Positions 31,891 through 40,865 of a stretch of DNA of 64,000 nucleotides are shown here, piece after piece. Numbering within the stretch: the stretch's first letter is position 1; every line of letters starts with the position of its first letter. The stretch comes from Pseudoflavonifractor sp. 524-17 (GTDB lineage Bacteria; Bacillota; Clostridia; Oscillospirales; Oscillospiraceae), in contig NZ_QWEK01000012.1 of NCBI RefSeq assembly GCF_009935845.1, positions 109,274 through 173,273 of the forward strand, written 5' to 3'. The notes under the pieces are model-generated. The model was not told the DNA's origin. It ran no database searches and saw nothing but the letters and a program-made list of their open reading frames with translations. Both the position numbers and the translations under genes were made by a program.

Positions 31891-33072
31891 TCAGCACTTC
31901 TCAAAGATGGTGGCGGTGCCCATGCCGCCGCCGATGCACAGGGTAGCCAGGCCCTTCTTGGCGTCGGGGCGCTTGGCCATCTCGTGGAGGAGGGTGACGA
32001 TGATCCGGGCGCCGGAGGCTCCCACAGGGTGGCCCAGGGCAATGGCGCCGCCGTTGACGTTGACCTTGCCCATGTCAAAGCCCAGGTCATGGGCCACGGC
32101 CAGGGACTGAGCGGCAAAGGCCTCGTTGGCCTCCACCAAATCAATGTCCTCGATCTTCAGGCCGGCTTTCTCCATGGCCTGACGGGAGGCGGGCACAGGG
32201 CCCACGCCCATGATCTTGGGATCCACGCCGCCCTGGCCCCAGGAGACCAGCTTGGCCATGGGCTTCAGGCCGTATTTCTCCACCGCCTCGCCGGAGGCCA
32301 GCACAATGGCGGCGGCGCCGTCGTTGATGCCGGAGGCGTTGCCGGCAGTGACCAGGCCGCCGTCGGGCTTAAAGGCGGGGCGCAGCTTGGCCAGGGCCTC
32401 GGGAGAGGTGGCGCGCAGGTGCTCATCCTTCTTAAAGTCCACGATCTCTTTCTTCACTTTCACGGGGACGGGGACGATCTCGTCGTCAAAGCGGCCGGCC
32501 TGCTGGGCGGCTGCTGCCTTCTGCTGGGAGGCCAGGGCGAAAGCGTCCAGCTGCTCCCGGGTGAGGCCCCACTGCTCGCACACGTTTTCGGCGGTGATGC
32601 CCATGTGGTAGTCGTTGTACACGTCCCACAGGCCGTCCTTGACCATGGTGTCCACCATGACGGTGTTGTTCATCCGGGCGCCGTAGCGGCCGGTGGGGAG
32701 GGCGTAGGGAGCGGCGGACATATTCTCGGTGCCGCCGGCCACGATGATGTCGGCGTCGCCGGCCAGGATGGAGCGGGCGCCCTCAATCACGGACTTCATG
32801 CCGGAGCCGCACACCATGCCGACGGTGTAGGCGGGAACCTCCACAGGAATGCCGGCGCCCAGAGACACCTGGCGGGCCACGTTCTGGCCCTGGGCGGCGG
32901 TCAGAATGCAGCCGAACATAACCTCATCCACCTGCTCAGGCTTCACGCCGGCCCGCTTGAGGGCTTCAGCCACAGCGATGGAGCCCAGCTTGGCAGCGGG
33001 AACGTCCTTCAGGGACCCGCCAAAGGTGCCAATGGCAGTACGGCAGCAGTTGACAACATAGATGTCCTTCAT
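31891..33072 (-). CDS. thlA: Acetyl-CoA acetyltransferase (thiolase)
   Basis: A 393-residue biosynthetic thiolase joining two acetyl-CoA into acetoacetyl-CoA, the first step of clostridial butyrate formation. The active-site Cys is at residue 88 (MVCGSGMKS). The other signatures are [17 protein letters not shown] (His) and CIGGGMGTA (second Cys) near the end. TTGGAGG precedes the ATG. It is transcribed alone, from a promoter 90 bases upstream; no crt/hbd/bcd genes are adjacent in this window. Confidence 0.95.
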   Translation of the reverse strand: MKDIYVVNCCRTAIGTFGGSLKDVPAAKLGSIAVAEALKRAGVKPEQVDEVMFGCILTAAQGQNVARQVSLGAGIPVEVPAYTVGMVCGSGMKSVIEGARSILAGDADIIVAGGTENMSAAPYALPTGRYGARMNNTVMVDTMVKDGLWDVYNDYHMGITAENVCEQWGLTREQLDAFALASQQKAAAAQQAGRFDDEIVPVPVKVKKEIVDFKKDEHLRATSPEALAKLRPAFKPDGGLVTAGNASGINDGAAAIVLASGEAVEKYGLKPMAKLVSWGQGGVDPKIMGVGPVPASRQAMEKAGLKIEDIDLVEANEAFAAQSLAVAHDLGFDMGKVNVNGGAIALGHPVGASGARIIVTLLHEMAKRPDAKKGLATLCIGGGMGTATIFEKC

Positions 33073-33158
33073 AAGTGATGACCCTCCAAAAAATGAATTG
33101 TTCGTTAAAAATTTGACACTGTAGGTTCCGCAAGCAACTCGCCTTTCGCGATGACCTT

Positions 33159-33187
33159 ATTATAAACGATGGAAAGAGAAAATGCAA
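33159..33187 (-). promoter_or_regulatory. thlA promoter
   Basis: On the minus strand TTGCAT (33187-33182) and TATAAT (33164-33159) are 17 bases apart, leaving an untranslated leader of about 80 bases before thlA. Confidence 0.75.
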
Positions 33188-33223
33188 CGGCTTTTGTGAA
33201 TAATTTAACAATATCGTTTGATC

Positions 33224-33276
33224 GCAAAAAATCAGGCAGCCGCACGCTATCAGTTCAGAACTGCCTGATTTTTTGC
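33224..33276. terminator. Bidirectional terminator between ATPase and thlA
   Basis: GCAAAAAATCAGGCAG (33224-33239) and CTGCCTGATTTTTTGC (33261-33276) are complementary over 16 bases, with A/T tracts giving a U-tract on either strand. It separates the ATPase gene from the thlA promoter. Confidence 0.85.
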
Positions 33277-33316
33277 TTGAAAGTAAAAATTTCCAAAATG
33301 CTGCCGTTTAATTTTG

Positions 33317-35983
33317 TCAGGGGCGGGCCCCGCTTCCCCGCCGTGCCGCGTCAATCGGGCCATCTGTGTGCGGGGCGCGCCGTCGGCTTTTCCGGCGGCG
33401 CACCAGCTTGGTCAGCTCGCAGACAGCCACCGGCGCCGCCGCCAGCGCCAGCACGGCAAACCACTCCGTCAGACCCAGGGGGACGGTCTTGAACACCCGC
33501 TGGAGGGGCGGGATGCACAGCACGGCCATCTGCATAGCGGCCCCGGCGAGAAACGCTTTGTTCATGGCGGGATTGGACAGCACGCCGATCCGGAACAGGG
33601 ACTGGTCCTCGCTGCGCACGTCGAAGGCGTGGAAGAGCTGGCAGAAGGTGAGGGTGGCGAAGGCCATGGTATTGGCGGTGGCGCTGGCGCTGGCCGGGTC
33701 GGAGAGAACATACTCCCCCAGAAAATAGGCCGCCAGGGTGAGCAGGCCCACCATCATCCCCTGCCAGATCAGCCGCAGGGAGAAGCTGCGATCAAAGAAC
33801 GAGGCCTGCACATCCCGGGGGCCCCGCTCCATTATCCCCGCCTCCACCGGCTCCACCCCCAGGGCCAGGGCGGGGAGGGAGTCTGTCACCAGATTCAGCC
33901 ACAGCAGCTGCACCGGCACCAGGGGCATCTGGTGAAAGCGAAAGAGGGTGGCGGAGAAAATGGTCAGAATTTCCCCGATGTTGCAGGAGAGCAGATAGTG
34001 AATGGCCTTTTTGATGTTGGCATAGATCCCCCGCCCCTCCTCCACGGCGGAGACAATGGTGGCGAAGTTGTCGTCGGTGAGGATCATATCCGCCGCCCCC
34101 TTGGCCACGTCGGTGCCGGTGATCCCCATGGCGCAGCCGATGTCCGCGGCCTTGAGGGCGGGGGCGTCGTTGACCCCGTCCCCGGTCATGGCTACCACCT
34201 TCCCCCGCCTCTGCCACGCCTTGACAATGCGCATCTTGTGCTCCGGGGACACCCGGGCGTATACGGAGAAGTGCTCCACGTCGCTGTCCAGCAGCTCCTG
34301 GGGCATGAAGTCCAGATCCTCTCCGGTGATGGCCAGGTCCCCGGGGCGGAAGATGTCCAGCTCCCTGGCAATGGCCACGGCGGTGAGCTTGTGGTCCCCG
34401 GTGATCATCACCGGGCGGATCCCCGCGGCGTGGCAGCGGGCGACGGCCTCTTTGGCCTCGGTCCGGGGGGGATCGATCATGCCCATCAGGCCGGCGAAGC
34501 GGAGATTCTGCTCAATCACCCCGCTGGTGAGCTCCTTGGGGAGAAACTCCAGATCCCGCCAGGCCACCCCCAGCACCCGCAGCGCCCGCTGGGCCATGGC
34601 CTCGTTCTGGGCCAGGGCGGCCCGGCGCTCCGCGGCATCCATACGGCACCGGCTGAGCAGTACATCGGGGGCGCCCTTGACCATCACCCGGAATCCCCCC
34701 TCCGGCCGGGGGTGAATGGTGCTCATCAGCTTGCGCTCTGAGTCGAAGGGCAGCTCCCCCCGGCGGGGGTACTCCCCCTCCAGCTTGTTTTTGTCCACGC
34801 CCTCCCGGGCGGCCAGCTCCACCAGCGCCGCCTCCGTGGGATCCCCCTGGCACAGGGGCGCTCCCCCCGGCTCCCGGCTCAGCCGGGCGTCATTACACAA
34901 AGCGCCGATGGTCAGGGCCAGACCCCGGTCCTCCGCCCTGGGGGTCCACACCTCCACCACCGTCATCCTGTTCTGGGTGAGGGTTCCCGTCTTGTCGGAG
35001 CACACCACCCCGGCGCATCCCAGGGTCTCCACCGCCGGCAGACGCTTCACAATGGCGCTGCGTCTGGCCATTCGGGCCACCCCCAGGGCCAGTACAATGG
35101 TGACGATAGCGGGCAGCCCCTCGGGAATCGCCGCCACCGCCAGAGAGACCGCCGTCATAAACATGTCTAAAATGGGCTGGTGAAAGAGCATCCCAACCCC
35201 GAACATAATCCCGCACACGCAAAGGCAGAGGAAGGACAGGGTTTTGGACACCTCGTCCATTTTTTTCTGGAGGGGGGTCTCTCCCCCGTCCTCCCCCAGC
35301 AGCATCCCGGCGATGCGCCCCATCTCGGTGTCCATGCCAGTGGCGGTGACGGCGCAGGTACACCGCCCCGCGGTGATCACCGTGGAGGCCATCACCATAT
35401 TCACCCGGTCCGCCAGGGGGGTGTCCTCCGGCAGCACCGCCTCCGCCTCCTTGGCCACGGGGACCGGCTCGCCGGTCATGGCGCTCTCGTCCGCCCGCGC
35501 CCCGGCGCACTCCAGAATGCGTCCGTCGGCGGGGATCAAGTCCCCCGCCTCCAGCTGGATGATGTCCCCCGGCACCAAAGACGCGGCCTCAATCCGGCTG
35601 GGCTTGCCGTCCCGGATCACCTTGGCCATGGGGGCGGACAGGCTGCGCAGGGCCTCTAAGGCCTTCTCTGCGCTGTCCTCCTGGGAGATGGAGATGCAGG
35701 CGTTGACCACCACGATCAGCAGGATAATGGCCGCGTCCAGCCAGTCCTCCCCCCCGCTGGCCGCCAGGGAGAGCACCGCCGCCGCCAGCAGTACCAGGAT
35801 CATGGGGTCCCGCAGCTGCTCCATCACCCGCCGGACCATCCCCTTCTTCTCCCCCTGCCGGAGCCGGTTGGGCCCGTACTGGGCCAGCCGCTCCTCCGCC
35901 CGGCCGGTGGACAGGCCCCGGCGGCCGTCGCTGTCCAGCTTCCCTAAAACCTCCCCCGGGGTCTTGCTGTGCCATCCGCTCAT
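33317..35983 (-). CDS. P-type calcium-transporting ATPase
   Basis: An 888-residue P2-type ATPase (SERCA/PMR1-like) that pumps Ca2+ out of the cell. Signatures in order are TGEP actuator loop (170-173), PEGLP in membrane helix 4 (287-291), phosphorylated Asp330 in DKTGTLT, and the hinge TGDGVNDAPALKAADIG. About ten membrane helices are seen. The motif AAIPEGLPAIV and helix-6 NLVTDSLPALALG favour calcium over other ions. It is single-gene, bounded by a terminator. Confidence 0.92.
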   Translation of the reverse strand: MSGWHSKTPGEVLGKLDSDGRRGLSTGRAEERLAQYGPNRLRQGEKKGMVRRVMEQLRDPMILVLLAAAVLSLAASGGEDWLDAAIILLIVVVNACISISQEDSAEKALEALRSLSAPMAKVIRDGKPSRIEAASLVPGDIIQLEAGDLIPADGRILECAGARADESAMTGEPVPVAKEAEAVLPEDTPLADRVNMVMASTVITAGRCTCAVTATGMDTEMGRIAGMLLGEDGGETPLQKKMDEVSKTLSFLCLCVCGIMFGVGMLFHQPILDMFMTAVSLAVAAIPEGLPAIVTIVLALGVARMARRSAIVKRLPAVETLGCAGVVCSDKTGTLTQNRMTVVEVWTPRAEDRGLALTIGALCNDARLSREPGGAPLCQGDPTEAALVELAAREGVDKNKLEGEYPRRGELPFDSERKLMSTIHPRPEGGFRVMVKGAPDVLLSRCRMDAAERRAALAQNEAMAQRALRVLGVAWRDLEFLPKELTSGVIEQNLRFAGLMGMIDPPRTEAKEAVARCHAAGIRPVMITGDHKLTAVAIARELDIFRPGDLAITGEDLDFMPQELLDSDVEHFSVYARVSPEHKMRIVKAWQRRGKVVAMTGDGVNDAPALKAADIGCAMGITGTDVAKGAADMILTDDNFATIVSAVEEGRGIYANIKKAIHYLLSCNIGEILTIFSATLFRFHQMPLVPVQLLWLNLVTDSLPALALGVEPVEAGIMERGPRDVQASFFDRSFSLRLIWQGMMVGLLTLAAYFLGEYVLSDPASASATANTMAFATLTFCQLFHAFDVRSEDQSLFRIGVLSNPAMNKAFLAGAAMQMAVLCIPPLQRVFKTVPLGLTEWFAVLALAAAPVAVCELTKLVRRRKSRRRAPHTDGPIDAARRGSGARP

Positions 35984-36145
35984 GTCAGTTCCGCTCCTTT
36001 TGTGTTCCGTGATTTTCCGATTTCTGGAATACAGTATACCCCCTCCCCCCCTCCGATTTTACGGGAATCCTGACAGGAGAAAAAGGAGATGCCGGAGCAA
36101 AAACAGATTTTGTGTATAAATTTTAAAACAATAAAATATATACTT

Positions 36146-36176
36146 GAAAAAACAAAAAATGTTATATAATAGGAGA
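36146..36176 (+). promoter_or_regulatory. Promoter of the first secreted-protein gene (putative)
   Basis: An AT-rich segment with TTGAAA at about 36144 and TATAAT about 15 bases further on lies roughly 60 bases before the ATG at 36231. Spacing is short, so the exact boxes are uncertain. Confidence 0.45.
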
Positions 36177-36230
36177 TGAATAAAGATGCAGTGTGCTTTA
36201 TCACTTTATTGCGAAAGGAGGTGAATTTCC

Positions 36231-36719
36231 ATGAAGAACGGACGGCGTTTTGCCGGCGGCGCCCTGTTGGTGCTGACCATGCTGGCCGCGGCGGCGGTTC
36301 CCTCTTTCGCGGCTGGCGAAGACCCTGCGGCTCCCATTGCGTGGAGCGGCACAAAGCCGGACCAAGGTGGAGGCAAAGAAACCCGTGTCAACAAGCATGT
36401 CTATACCAGTAAAAGCATCTATAACGGCAAGGCTTCCAATCAGTTTGAGTTTGATCTGACGGATACCTATCGGGTGGCAAAGGTCTATGTGACCAATGAA
36501 GGTAGTTCACGTATGAACTTCAGCTTCCACCAGGGTTACACTTCAAATCCGGCTATCTCTGGTCAGTGGTCTTTGGAGCCAGGGGAGGCGGAGGTATTCT
36601 GGCTGTGGAGCAACGGCGTGTATGATACCTACTGGTGTCAGGTATCCTCCTCCGACGGTTCCCCTGTAAGAGGAAAGATTACCGTGCGTGTGGGAACGAC
36701 GCAAGCAGAGATGGAGTAA
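36231..36719 (+). CDS. Small secreted protein, copy 1
   Basis: A 162-residue protein with AAAGGAGG before the ATG. A clear signal peptide (basic MKNGRR, hydrophobic core, VPSFAAG cleavage region around residue 28) precedes a soluble beta-rich domain (YRVAKVYVTNEGSSRMNFSF; WSLEPGEAEVFWLWSNGVYD). I know no family. Signal peptide and downstream flank are closely similar to those of the next gene, so they are duplicates that have diverged in the mature part. Confidence 0.75.
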   Translation: MKNGRRFAGGALLVLTMLAAAAVPSFAAGEDPAAPIAWSGTKPDQGGGKETRVNKHVYTSKSIYNGKASNQFEFDLTDTYRVAKVYVTNEGSSRMNFSFHQGYTSNPAISGQWSLEPGEAEVFWLWSNGVYDTYWCQVSSSDGSPVRGKITVRVGTTQAEME

Positions 36720-36828
36720 GCACACAGCGAAACCAGGGCTTTTTGGACAGATTCCCAAACCCGTGACAGACAAAAGGGCGGCGGGCTGTGTTTGATCCGC
36801 CGCCCAAACCTTAAAAGGAGGAATTTCC

Positions 36829-37311
36829 GTGAAACGATGCATTTACCTCGCCGGCGGCGCCCTGCTGGCGCTGACCATGCTGACAGCGGCGGCGGTCCCG
36901 TCTTTCGCGGCCGGCACCCCCCCGGTAGACCCGCCTGAAGTCACTGACCCCGATTACGGGATTATGCCGCTGTCTGACCTGTACAGCTCGACTTGCAAGG
37001 ATACAAGCGGCCAATGGAATTCCAGCGAGTTCGCGGCAATACCCGCATACGGGAGCTACATCCGTTACTGGCACCAGAACGACACCAATGAAAAGGTCAA
37101 GGTGTATCTGTATCGGACCGACGTAAGCAATACAAAGTACGTTTCGATGATGTATGTCGAGCCGCACAGTCAGAATTCCTCGGTCTATTTCTCCCTTACC
37201 TCAAATTCCGGCACCTACAAAATTGTGGTGGAGGCATTTGCTTCCGGCGGCGACGTGAACGGCTCTGTAGCGGCGGCACAGTATAAGACCCATCCTAATA
37301 TCCAAGGCTAA
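36829..37311 (+). CDS. Small secreted protein, copy 2
   Basis: A 160-residue protein from GTG 36829 after AAAAGGAGG. The signal peptide (AGGALLALTMLTAAAVPSFAAG) is almost that of the gene before it. The mature part has YIRYWHQNDTNEKVKVYLYRTD and SVYFSLTSNSGTYKIVVEAF, an adhesin-like beta sandwich pattern. Both genes are followed by an ACACAGCGAAACC sequence, which shows tandem duplication. Function unknown. Confidence 0.75.
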   Translation: MKRCIYLAGGALLALTMLTAAAVPSFAAGTPPVDPPEVTDPDYGIMPLSDLYSSTCKDTSGQWNSSEFAAIPAYGSYIRYWHQNDTNEKVKVYLYRTDVSNTKYVSMMYVEPHSQNSSVYFSLTSNSGTYKIVVEAFASGGDVNGSVAAAQYKTHPNIQG

Positions 37312-37353
37312 ATACACAGCGAAACCGAGCTTCTAAGGCACATTCTGGGCAAA

Positions 37354-37385
37354 AAGGCGGCGGACCGGAAATGGTCCGCCGCCTT
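37354..37385. terminator. Terminator after the secreted-protein pair
   Basis: AAGGCGGCGGACC (37354-37366) pairs with GGTCCGCCGCCTT (37373-37385), 13 bases, between the rightward secreted genes and the leftward immunity-like genes. Confidence 0.7.
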
Positions 37386-37388
37386 GTC

Positions 37389-37637
37389 TCAGTCCCCAAA
37401 CTGGGCTTTGATCTGTTCGTTGCGTTTGACGTCCATAATGGGGACTTCTGTCATATCTTCTTCCTTAATGTCAATCTCGGCAATATCGGTCTTATCTCCA
37501 TATTGCGGGAAGTTGACAAGCCAATAGCCGTCTACACAATCAGGGTGGCAGATCCACCCCTGCATCCCCTTGTGGACGCCCTCTTTGGCGTATTTGGGCT
37601 TCTCAACAATGACCTCTACGCAGTCCAGCTCTTTCAT
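37389..37637 (-). CDS. Immunity-like protein, paralog 3
   Basis: An 82-residue protein; GGCGGAGG lies 9 bases before the ATG at 37637. It begins MKELDCVEVIVEKPKYAKEG as its two neighbours do, with GMQGWICHPDCVDGYWLVNFPQYG in the middle. The pattern resembles DUF4926-type proteins, often found beside toxin genes. It is the last of three tandem copies and the most changed in its centre. Role as immunity protein is inferred from its place after a toxin-like gene. Confidence 0.7.
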   Translation of the reverse strand: MKELDCVEVIVEKPKYAKEGVHKGMQGWICHPDCVDGYWLVNFPQYGDKTDIAEIDIKEEDMTEVPIMDVKRNEQIKAQFGD

Positions 37638-37671
37638 AATGTGTCCCTCCGCCCAAAATGGGACAGACATC

Positions 37672-37923
37672 TTAATCCTCAAACTGGGCTTTGATCTGTT
37701 CGTTGATCCTGGTGTCCATTCCGTCCCTCAGCAGCATCAGATCGCATTCCGCGATGGAGAGAGTGGCAATATCGCTTTTTTCCCCATACTGCGGGAAGTT
37801 GACAAGCCATGTCCCGCCCAGGCTGCGGGGATCGCAGATCCACCCCTGCATCCCCTTGTGGACGCCCTCTTTGGCGTATTTGGGCTTCTCAACGATGACC
37901 TCTACGCAATCCAACTCTTTCAT
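37672..37923 (-). CDS. Immunity-like protein, paralog 2
   Basis: An 83-residue copy with GGCGGAGG before the ATG. Its first third is nearly identical in DNA to paralog 3, while its centre (GWICDPRSLGGTWLVNFPQYGEK) is identical to paralog 1 over about 60 bases. The end (LSIAECDLMLLRDGMDTRINEQ) is unique. This mosaic points to recombination among the copies. Confidence 0.72.
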   Translation of the reverse strand: MKELDCVEVIVEKPKYAKEGVHKGMQGWICDPRSLGGTWLVNFPQYGEKSDIATLSIAECDLMLLRDGMDTRINEQIKAQFED

Positions 37924-37955
37924 AATGTTCCTCCGCCCAAAATGATGCAGACGCC

Positions 37956-38204
37956 TTAGTCCCCAAACTGGGCTTTGATCTGTTCGTTGCGTTTGACATC
38001 CATTTGCGGAACCAGCCTCAAATCTTCTTCTTTCACTACGATTTCTGCAATATCGTCCTTCTCACCATACTGCGGGAAGTTGACAAGCCATGTCCCGCCC
38101 AGGCTGCGGGGATCGCAGATCCACCCCTGCATTCCCTTATGGACGCCCTCTCTGGCGTATGTTTTCTTCTCGACGATGACCTCTACACAATCTAACTCTT
38201 TCAC
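37956..38204 (-). CDS. Immunity-like protein, paralog 1
   Basis: An 82-residue copy. GTG at 38204 follows GGAGGGCGG and begins one base after the toxin-like gene's stop, so the two are translationally coupled. This places it as the direct partner of that gene. It ends VPQMDVKRNEQIKAQFGD as paralog 3 does. Confidence 0.75.
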   Translation of the reverse strand: MKELDCVEVIVEKKTYAREGVHKGMQGWICDPRSLGGTWLVNFPQYGEKDDIAEIVVKEEDLRLVPQMDVKRNEQIKAQFGD

Positions 38205-38205
38205 C

Positions 38206-38754
38206 TTACCGCCCTCCATATGGTGTATTTAATTTGAGCTTCCCACCGGGACATACCGTCCATCCTGTAATGAATGAAATATCCCCAGCTCTATCTTGCC
38301 TTGGTATTTCAATTCGAATATTGATTCGTTGCCCATATTTATTGAGAACTCCGAGTTCATACTCTCCTAAACTATATTTTTTTGCTGCCTGTTTCTCAAA
38401 TTCTTTCTGCAACCAACTGGCATCCTCGACTGTATAGCCCCATTGCTTAAATAGTTTGTCTTTTCCGTGAGGATGCCGATTCTGTGTGTTAAACAAATAG
38501 GGATCAAATTTGCTGTAATCGCTGTATGTAGAGGCGTTCTTCTGTACTACAGCGTAGTCCACGGGCTCCAAAATACAGTGACAATTTGGATGGTGCGGCC
38601 ATGGAGGGGCCTTACTCCTCAGAAAGAAACACCCGTCCAGCATGAGACATTCATCGCAGTGTGTGTACCCTTCTGATTGGTGTACCCATCTGACCCATTC
38701 TGGTGAATCTGACTTTTGGACAAAGAGCACCGTCTGCCATTGCTTGAAATACAT
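38206..38754 (-). CDS. Putative toxin with phage-F-like N-terminus
   Basis: A 182-residue protein, AAAGGAGA before the ATG. Residues 32-65 (HCDECLMLDG...PPWPHHPNCHC) resemble the Cys/His end of phage minor-head (Mu gpF/SPP1 gp7) proteins. Residues 85-182 (FNTQNRHPHGKDKLFKQWGY; LGEYELGVLNKYGQRINIRIEI) resemble DUF6883-type toxin domains by eye. No signal peptide. Three immunity-like genes follow directly. Toxicity is a proposal from context and fold-like pattern. Confidence 0.6.
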   Translation of the reverse strand: MYFKQWQTVLFVQKSDSPEWVRWVHQSEGYTHCDECLMLDGCFFLRSKAPPWPHHPNCHCILEPVDYAVVQKNASTYSDYSKFDPYLFNTQNRHPHGKDKLFKQWGYTVEDASWLQKEFEKQAAKKYSLGEYELGVLNKYGQRINIRIEIPRQDRAGDISFITGWTVCPGGKLKLNTPYGGR

Positions 38755-38921
38755 CTGTCTTCTCCTTTATAAATAGTAAGAACGGGATGTTCTTCTACCT
38801 GTAGGAAAAAACAGGCCAAAAGTTGTATCCATGTGTACAACAAAAAAGAAAATTTTTTAAAAAAGTCGAAAAAGGGGCAAGTCTTATAACGGCTTACCCC
38901 TTAATCTGCGCTGAAACGCGG

Positions 38922-39680
38922 TTATAGTTCCTTTAAATCCAGCTCTACGGGGCAGTGGTCGCTGCCCATGACGTGGGAGAGGATCTTGCTGTCGGCCACC
39001 CGGCCCTCCAGCCGCTGGGAGATGATGAAGTAGTCCAGTCTCCACCCCACGTTGTTCTCCCGGGCGCGGTGCATATAGGACCACCAGGAGTAGGCCCCCT
39101 CCGCCTCCGGGTAGAGCAGGCGGAAGGTATCGGTAAACCCGGCGTCCAGCAGCCGGGTCATCTTCTCCCGCTCCTGGTCGGAGAAGCCGGCGCTGCCCCG
39201 GTTGGCCTTGGGGTGTTTTAAGTCGATCTCCTGGTGGGCCACGTTGAGATCCCCGCACAGCACCACCGGCTTTTTCCCGTCCAGGCCCTTGAGATAGCTG
39301 CGCATCTCGTCCTCCCACTCCATGCGGTAGGGCAGCCGGGCCAGCCCCCGCTGGGCGTTGGGGGTATAGCAGCACACCAGGAAAAAGCCGTCAAATTCAG
39401 CGGTAATCACCCGGCCCTCGCCGTTGTACTCCGCCAGGCCGATGCCATAGGTCACCGCCAGCGGGGGGATTCTGGTAAAAATGGCGGTGCCGGAGTAGCC
39501 CTTCTTCTTGGCGGAGTTCCAGAACAGCTGATAGCCCGGCAGATCCAGCTCTGCCTGGTCCGGCTGCATCTTGGTCTCCTGCAGGCAGACCACATCGGCG
39601 TCTGTCTCGTGGAAAAAATCCAAAAACCCCTTGCCCAGGCAGGCGCGCAGGCCGTTTACATTCCAGGAAATCAGCTTCAA
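38922..39680 (-). CDS. xth: Exodeoxyribonuclease III
   Basis: A 252-residue AP endonuclease/3'-exonuclease of base excision repair. Signatures: ISWNVNGLRAC (Asn7), LQETKM (Glu35, metal), GDLNVAH (Asp/Asn), and GSDHCPV (Asp/His) at the end. Length is usual for the family. Its ATG overlaps the stop of the small gene 39677-39874, with which it forms a leftward operon starting at lexA or just after it. Confidence 0.95.
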   Translation of the reverse strand: MKLISWNVNGLRACLGKGFLDFFHETDADVVCLQETKMQPDQAELDLPGYQLFWNSAKKKGYSGTAIFTRIPPLAVTYGIGLAEYNGEGRVITAEFDGFFLVCCYTPNAQRGLARLPYRMEWEDEMRSYLKGLDGKKPVVLCGDLNVAHQEIDLKHPKANRGSAGFSDQEREKMTRLLDAGFTDTFRLLYPEAEGAYSWWSYMHRARENNVGWRLDYFIISQRLEGRVADSKILSHVMGSDHCPVELDLKEL

Positions 39681-39874
39681 TCTCCGTCCTCCTTGATGGG
39701 GGAGCCCAGCAGGGGCCGGCCCTCCCCGTCCAGCAGGGGGGTGACGCCGCCGCCCGAGGTCATCACCAGGTACTGCACATTGGTCTGCCGGTCCTGCACA
39801 ATCTGGCAGGGCATGGCGGTAAACAGGCTCTGCTCATACACCACCACAAACCGGCCGGACTTTTTCTTCGCCAT
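39677..39874 (-). CDS. Small conserved protein, DUF6440-like
   Basis: A 65-residue protein (KSGRFVVVYEQSLFTAMPCQIVQDRQTNVQYLVMTSGGGVTPLLD) matching the short 'regulation-like' DUF6440 pattern found in Firmicutes. It overlaps xth by four bases. Function unknown. Confidence 0.65.
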   Translation of the reverse strand: MAKKKSGRFVVVYEQSLFTAMPCQIVQDRQTNVQYLVMTSGGGVTPLLDGEGRPLLGSPIKEDGD

Positions 39875-39875
39875 G

Positions 39876-40127
39876 CTACTCCTCCCCGGCGGCTTCCTGG
39901 CAGGCCTCGCCTACATAGTCAAAAAACTCCAGCACCAGAATGGGGAAAGCAGCCGCCAAAGTCAGCGCCGCCAGAACGCCGGCCAGCCCCCTATGCTTTT
40001 TGGACACACCAAGTCCCAGCAGCACCCCCGCGGACGCCGCCGACAGCTTCAGACAGGCGGCGTCCACCATGTCCATCCGGGCCACCAGCTTCTCGCAGCC
40101 CCGCCACAATACACGCAGTTTACACAT
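39876..40127 (-). CDS. Small membrane protein
   Basis: An 83-residue protein; GGAGG 8 bases before ATG 40127 favours this start over 40142. Hydrophobic segments lie at about 28-42 and 50-68. It sits between lexA and a small conserved gene, separated by only a few bases, so it is probably cotranscribed. No family recognised. Confidence 0.55.
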   Translation of the reverse strand: MCKLRVLWRGCEKLVARMDMVDAACLKLSAASAGVLLGLGVSKKHRGLAGVLAALTLAAAFPILVLEFFDYVGEACQEAAGEE

Positions 40128-40149
40128 TTTATAAACCTCCATTCCCGGC

Positions 40150-40767
40150 TCAGTACCGGCGGATCACCGCCACCACCTTGCCGATGATCTGGGCAAAGGT
40201 GCCGTCAATGGGCTCGTACTCCGGGTTTTCCGGCATGAGCCAGGTCTTCCCGTCCCTGCGGCGGAGGGTTTTTACCGTGGCCTCGTCCTCAAACAGGGCC
40301 ACCACGATCTCCCCATTATAGCACTCCAGCTGCCGGTGGACCACCACCAGATCCCCCGGCAGAATCCCCGCGTTGAGCATGGACTCCCCCCGGACGTTCA
40401 GGGCAAAGTACTCCCCCGGCCTGCCGTTGGTGTCAAAGGGGAGGTATTCCTCAATATACTCCTCTGCCAGAATGGGCGCTCCGGCGGCCACGTTGCCCAC
40501 CAGAGGGATCCGGTCCGCCCCGCCGTAAAGCTCCTCCAGCACCGGGCGGGCGGGGCCTCCCACAATGGTGATGGCGCGGGTTTTGCCCTCCTCCTTGGCG
40601 ATCATCCCCGCCGCCTCCAGCCCCTTGAGGTGGAAGTGGACTGTGGAGGGGGATTTCAGCCCCACATGGGCCCCGATCTCCCGCACGGAGGGCGGATAGC
40701 CGTGCCTGGCCTGAAACGAGACAATATAGTCGTAAATCAGCTGCTGCTTGGGGGAAATCGCCTTCAT
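40150..40767 (-). CDS. lexA: LexA repressor
   Basis: A 205-residue SOS repressor. The winged HTH (residues 1-65, PPSVREIGAHVGLKSPSTVHFHLKGLE) binds operators. The S24 domain carries the Ala-Gly cleavage site (VAAGAP, 95-96), Ser129 (RGESM) and Lys166 (ATVKTL) for RecA-triggered self-cleavage. AGGAGGGAC precedes ATG 40767. A degenerate AAC-N4-GTT site overlaps the promoter, consistent with autoregulation. Confidence 0.95.
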   Translation of the reverse strand: MKAISPKQQLIYDYIVSFQARHGYPPSVREIGAHVGLKSPSTVHFHLKGLEAAGMIAKEEGKTRAITIVGGPARPVLEELYGGADRIPLVGNVAAGAPILAEEYIEEYLPFDTNGRPGEYFALNVRGESMLNAGILPGDLVVVHRQLECYNGEIVVALFEDEATVKTLRRRDGKTWLMPENPEYEPIDGTFAQIIGKVVAVIRRY

Positions 40768-40809
40768 GCCGGTCCCTCCTCTTGTGTCCGGGCACAATTT
40801 GATACCCCT

Positions 40810-40838
40810 ATTATAACACACGTTTTCTCCTGGCGCAA
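40810..40838 (-). promoter_or_regulatory. lexA promoter with SOS-like box
   Basis: On the minus strand TTGCGC (40838-40833) and TATAAT (40815-40810) are 17 bases apart. AACGTGTGTT (40824-40815) between them is a degenerate form of the Gram-positive GAAC-N4-GTTC LexA box. Confidence 0.65.
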
Positions 40839-40865
40839 ACAGTTGTTCCTTTTTTCTATGCCCTG

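Noticed and set aside
32966..33211. Leftward 81-codon frame upstream of thlA
   Set aside because: It covers the thlA promoter and start, has no family pattern and no site; it is a shadow frame.
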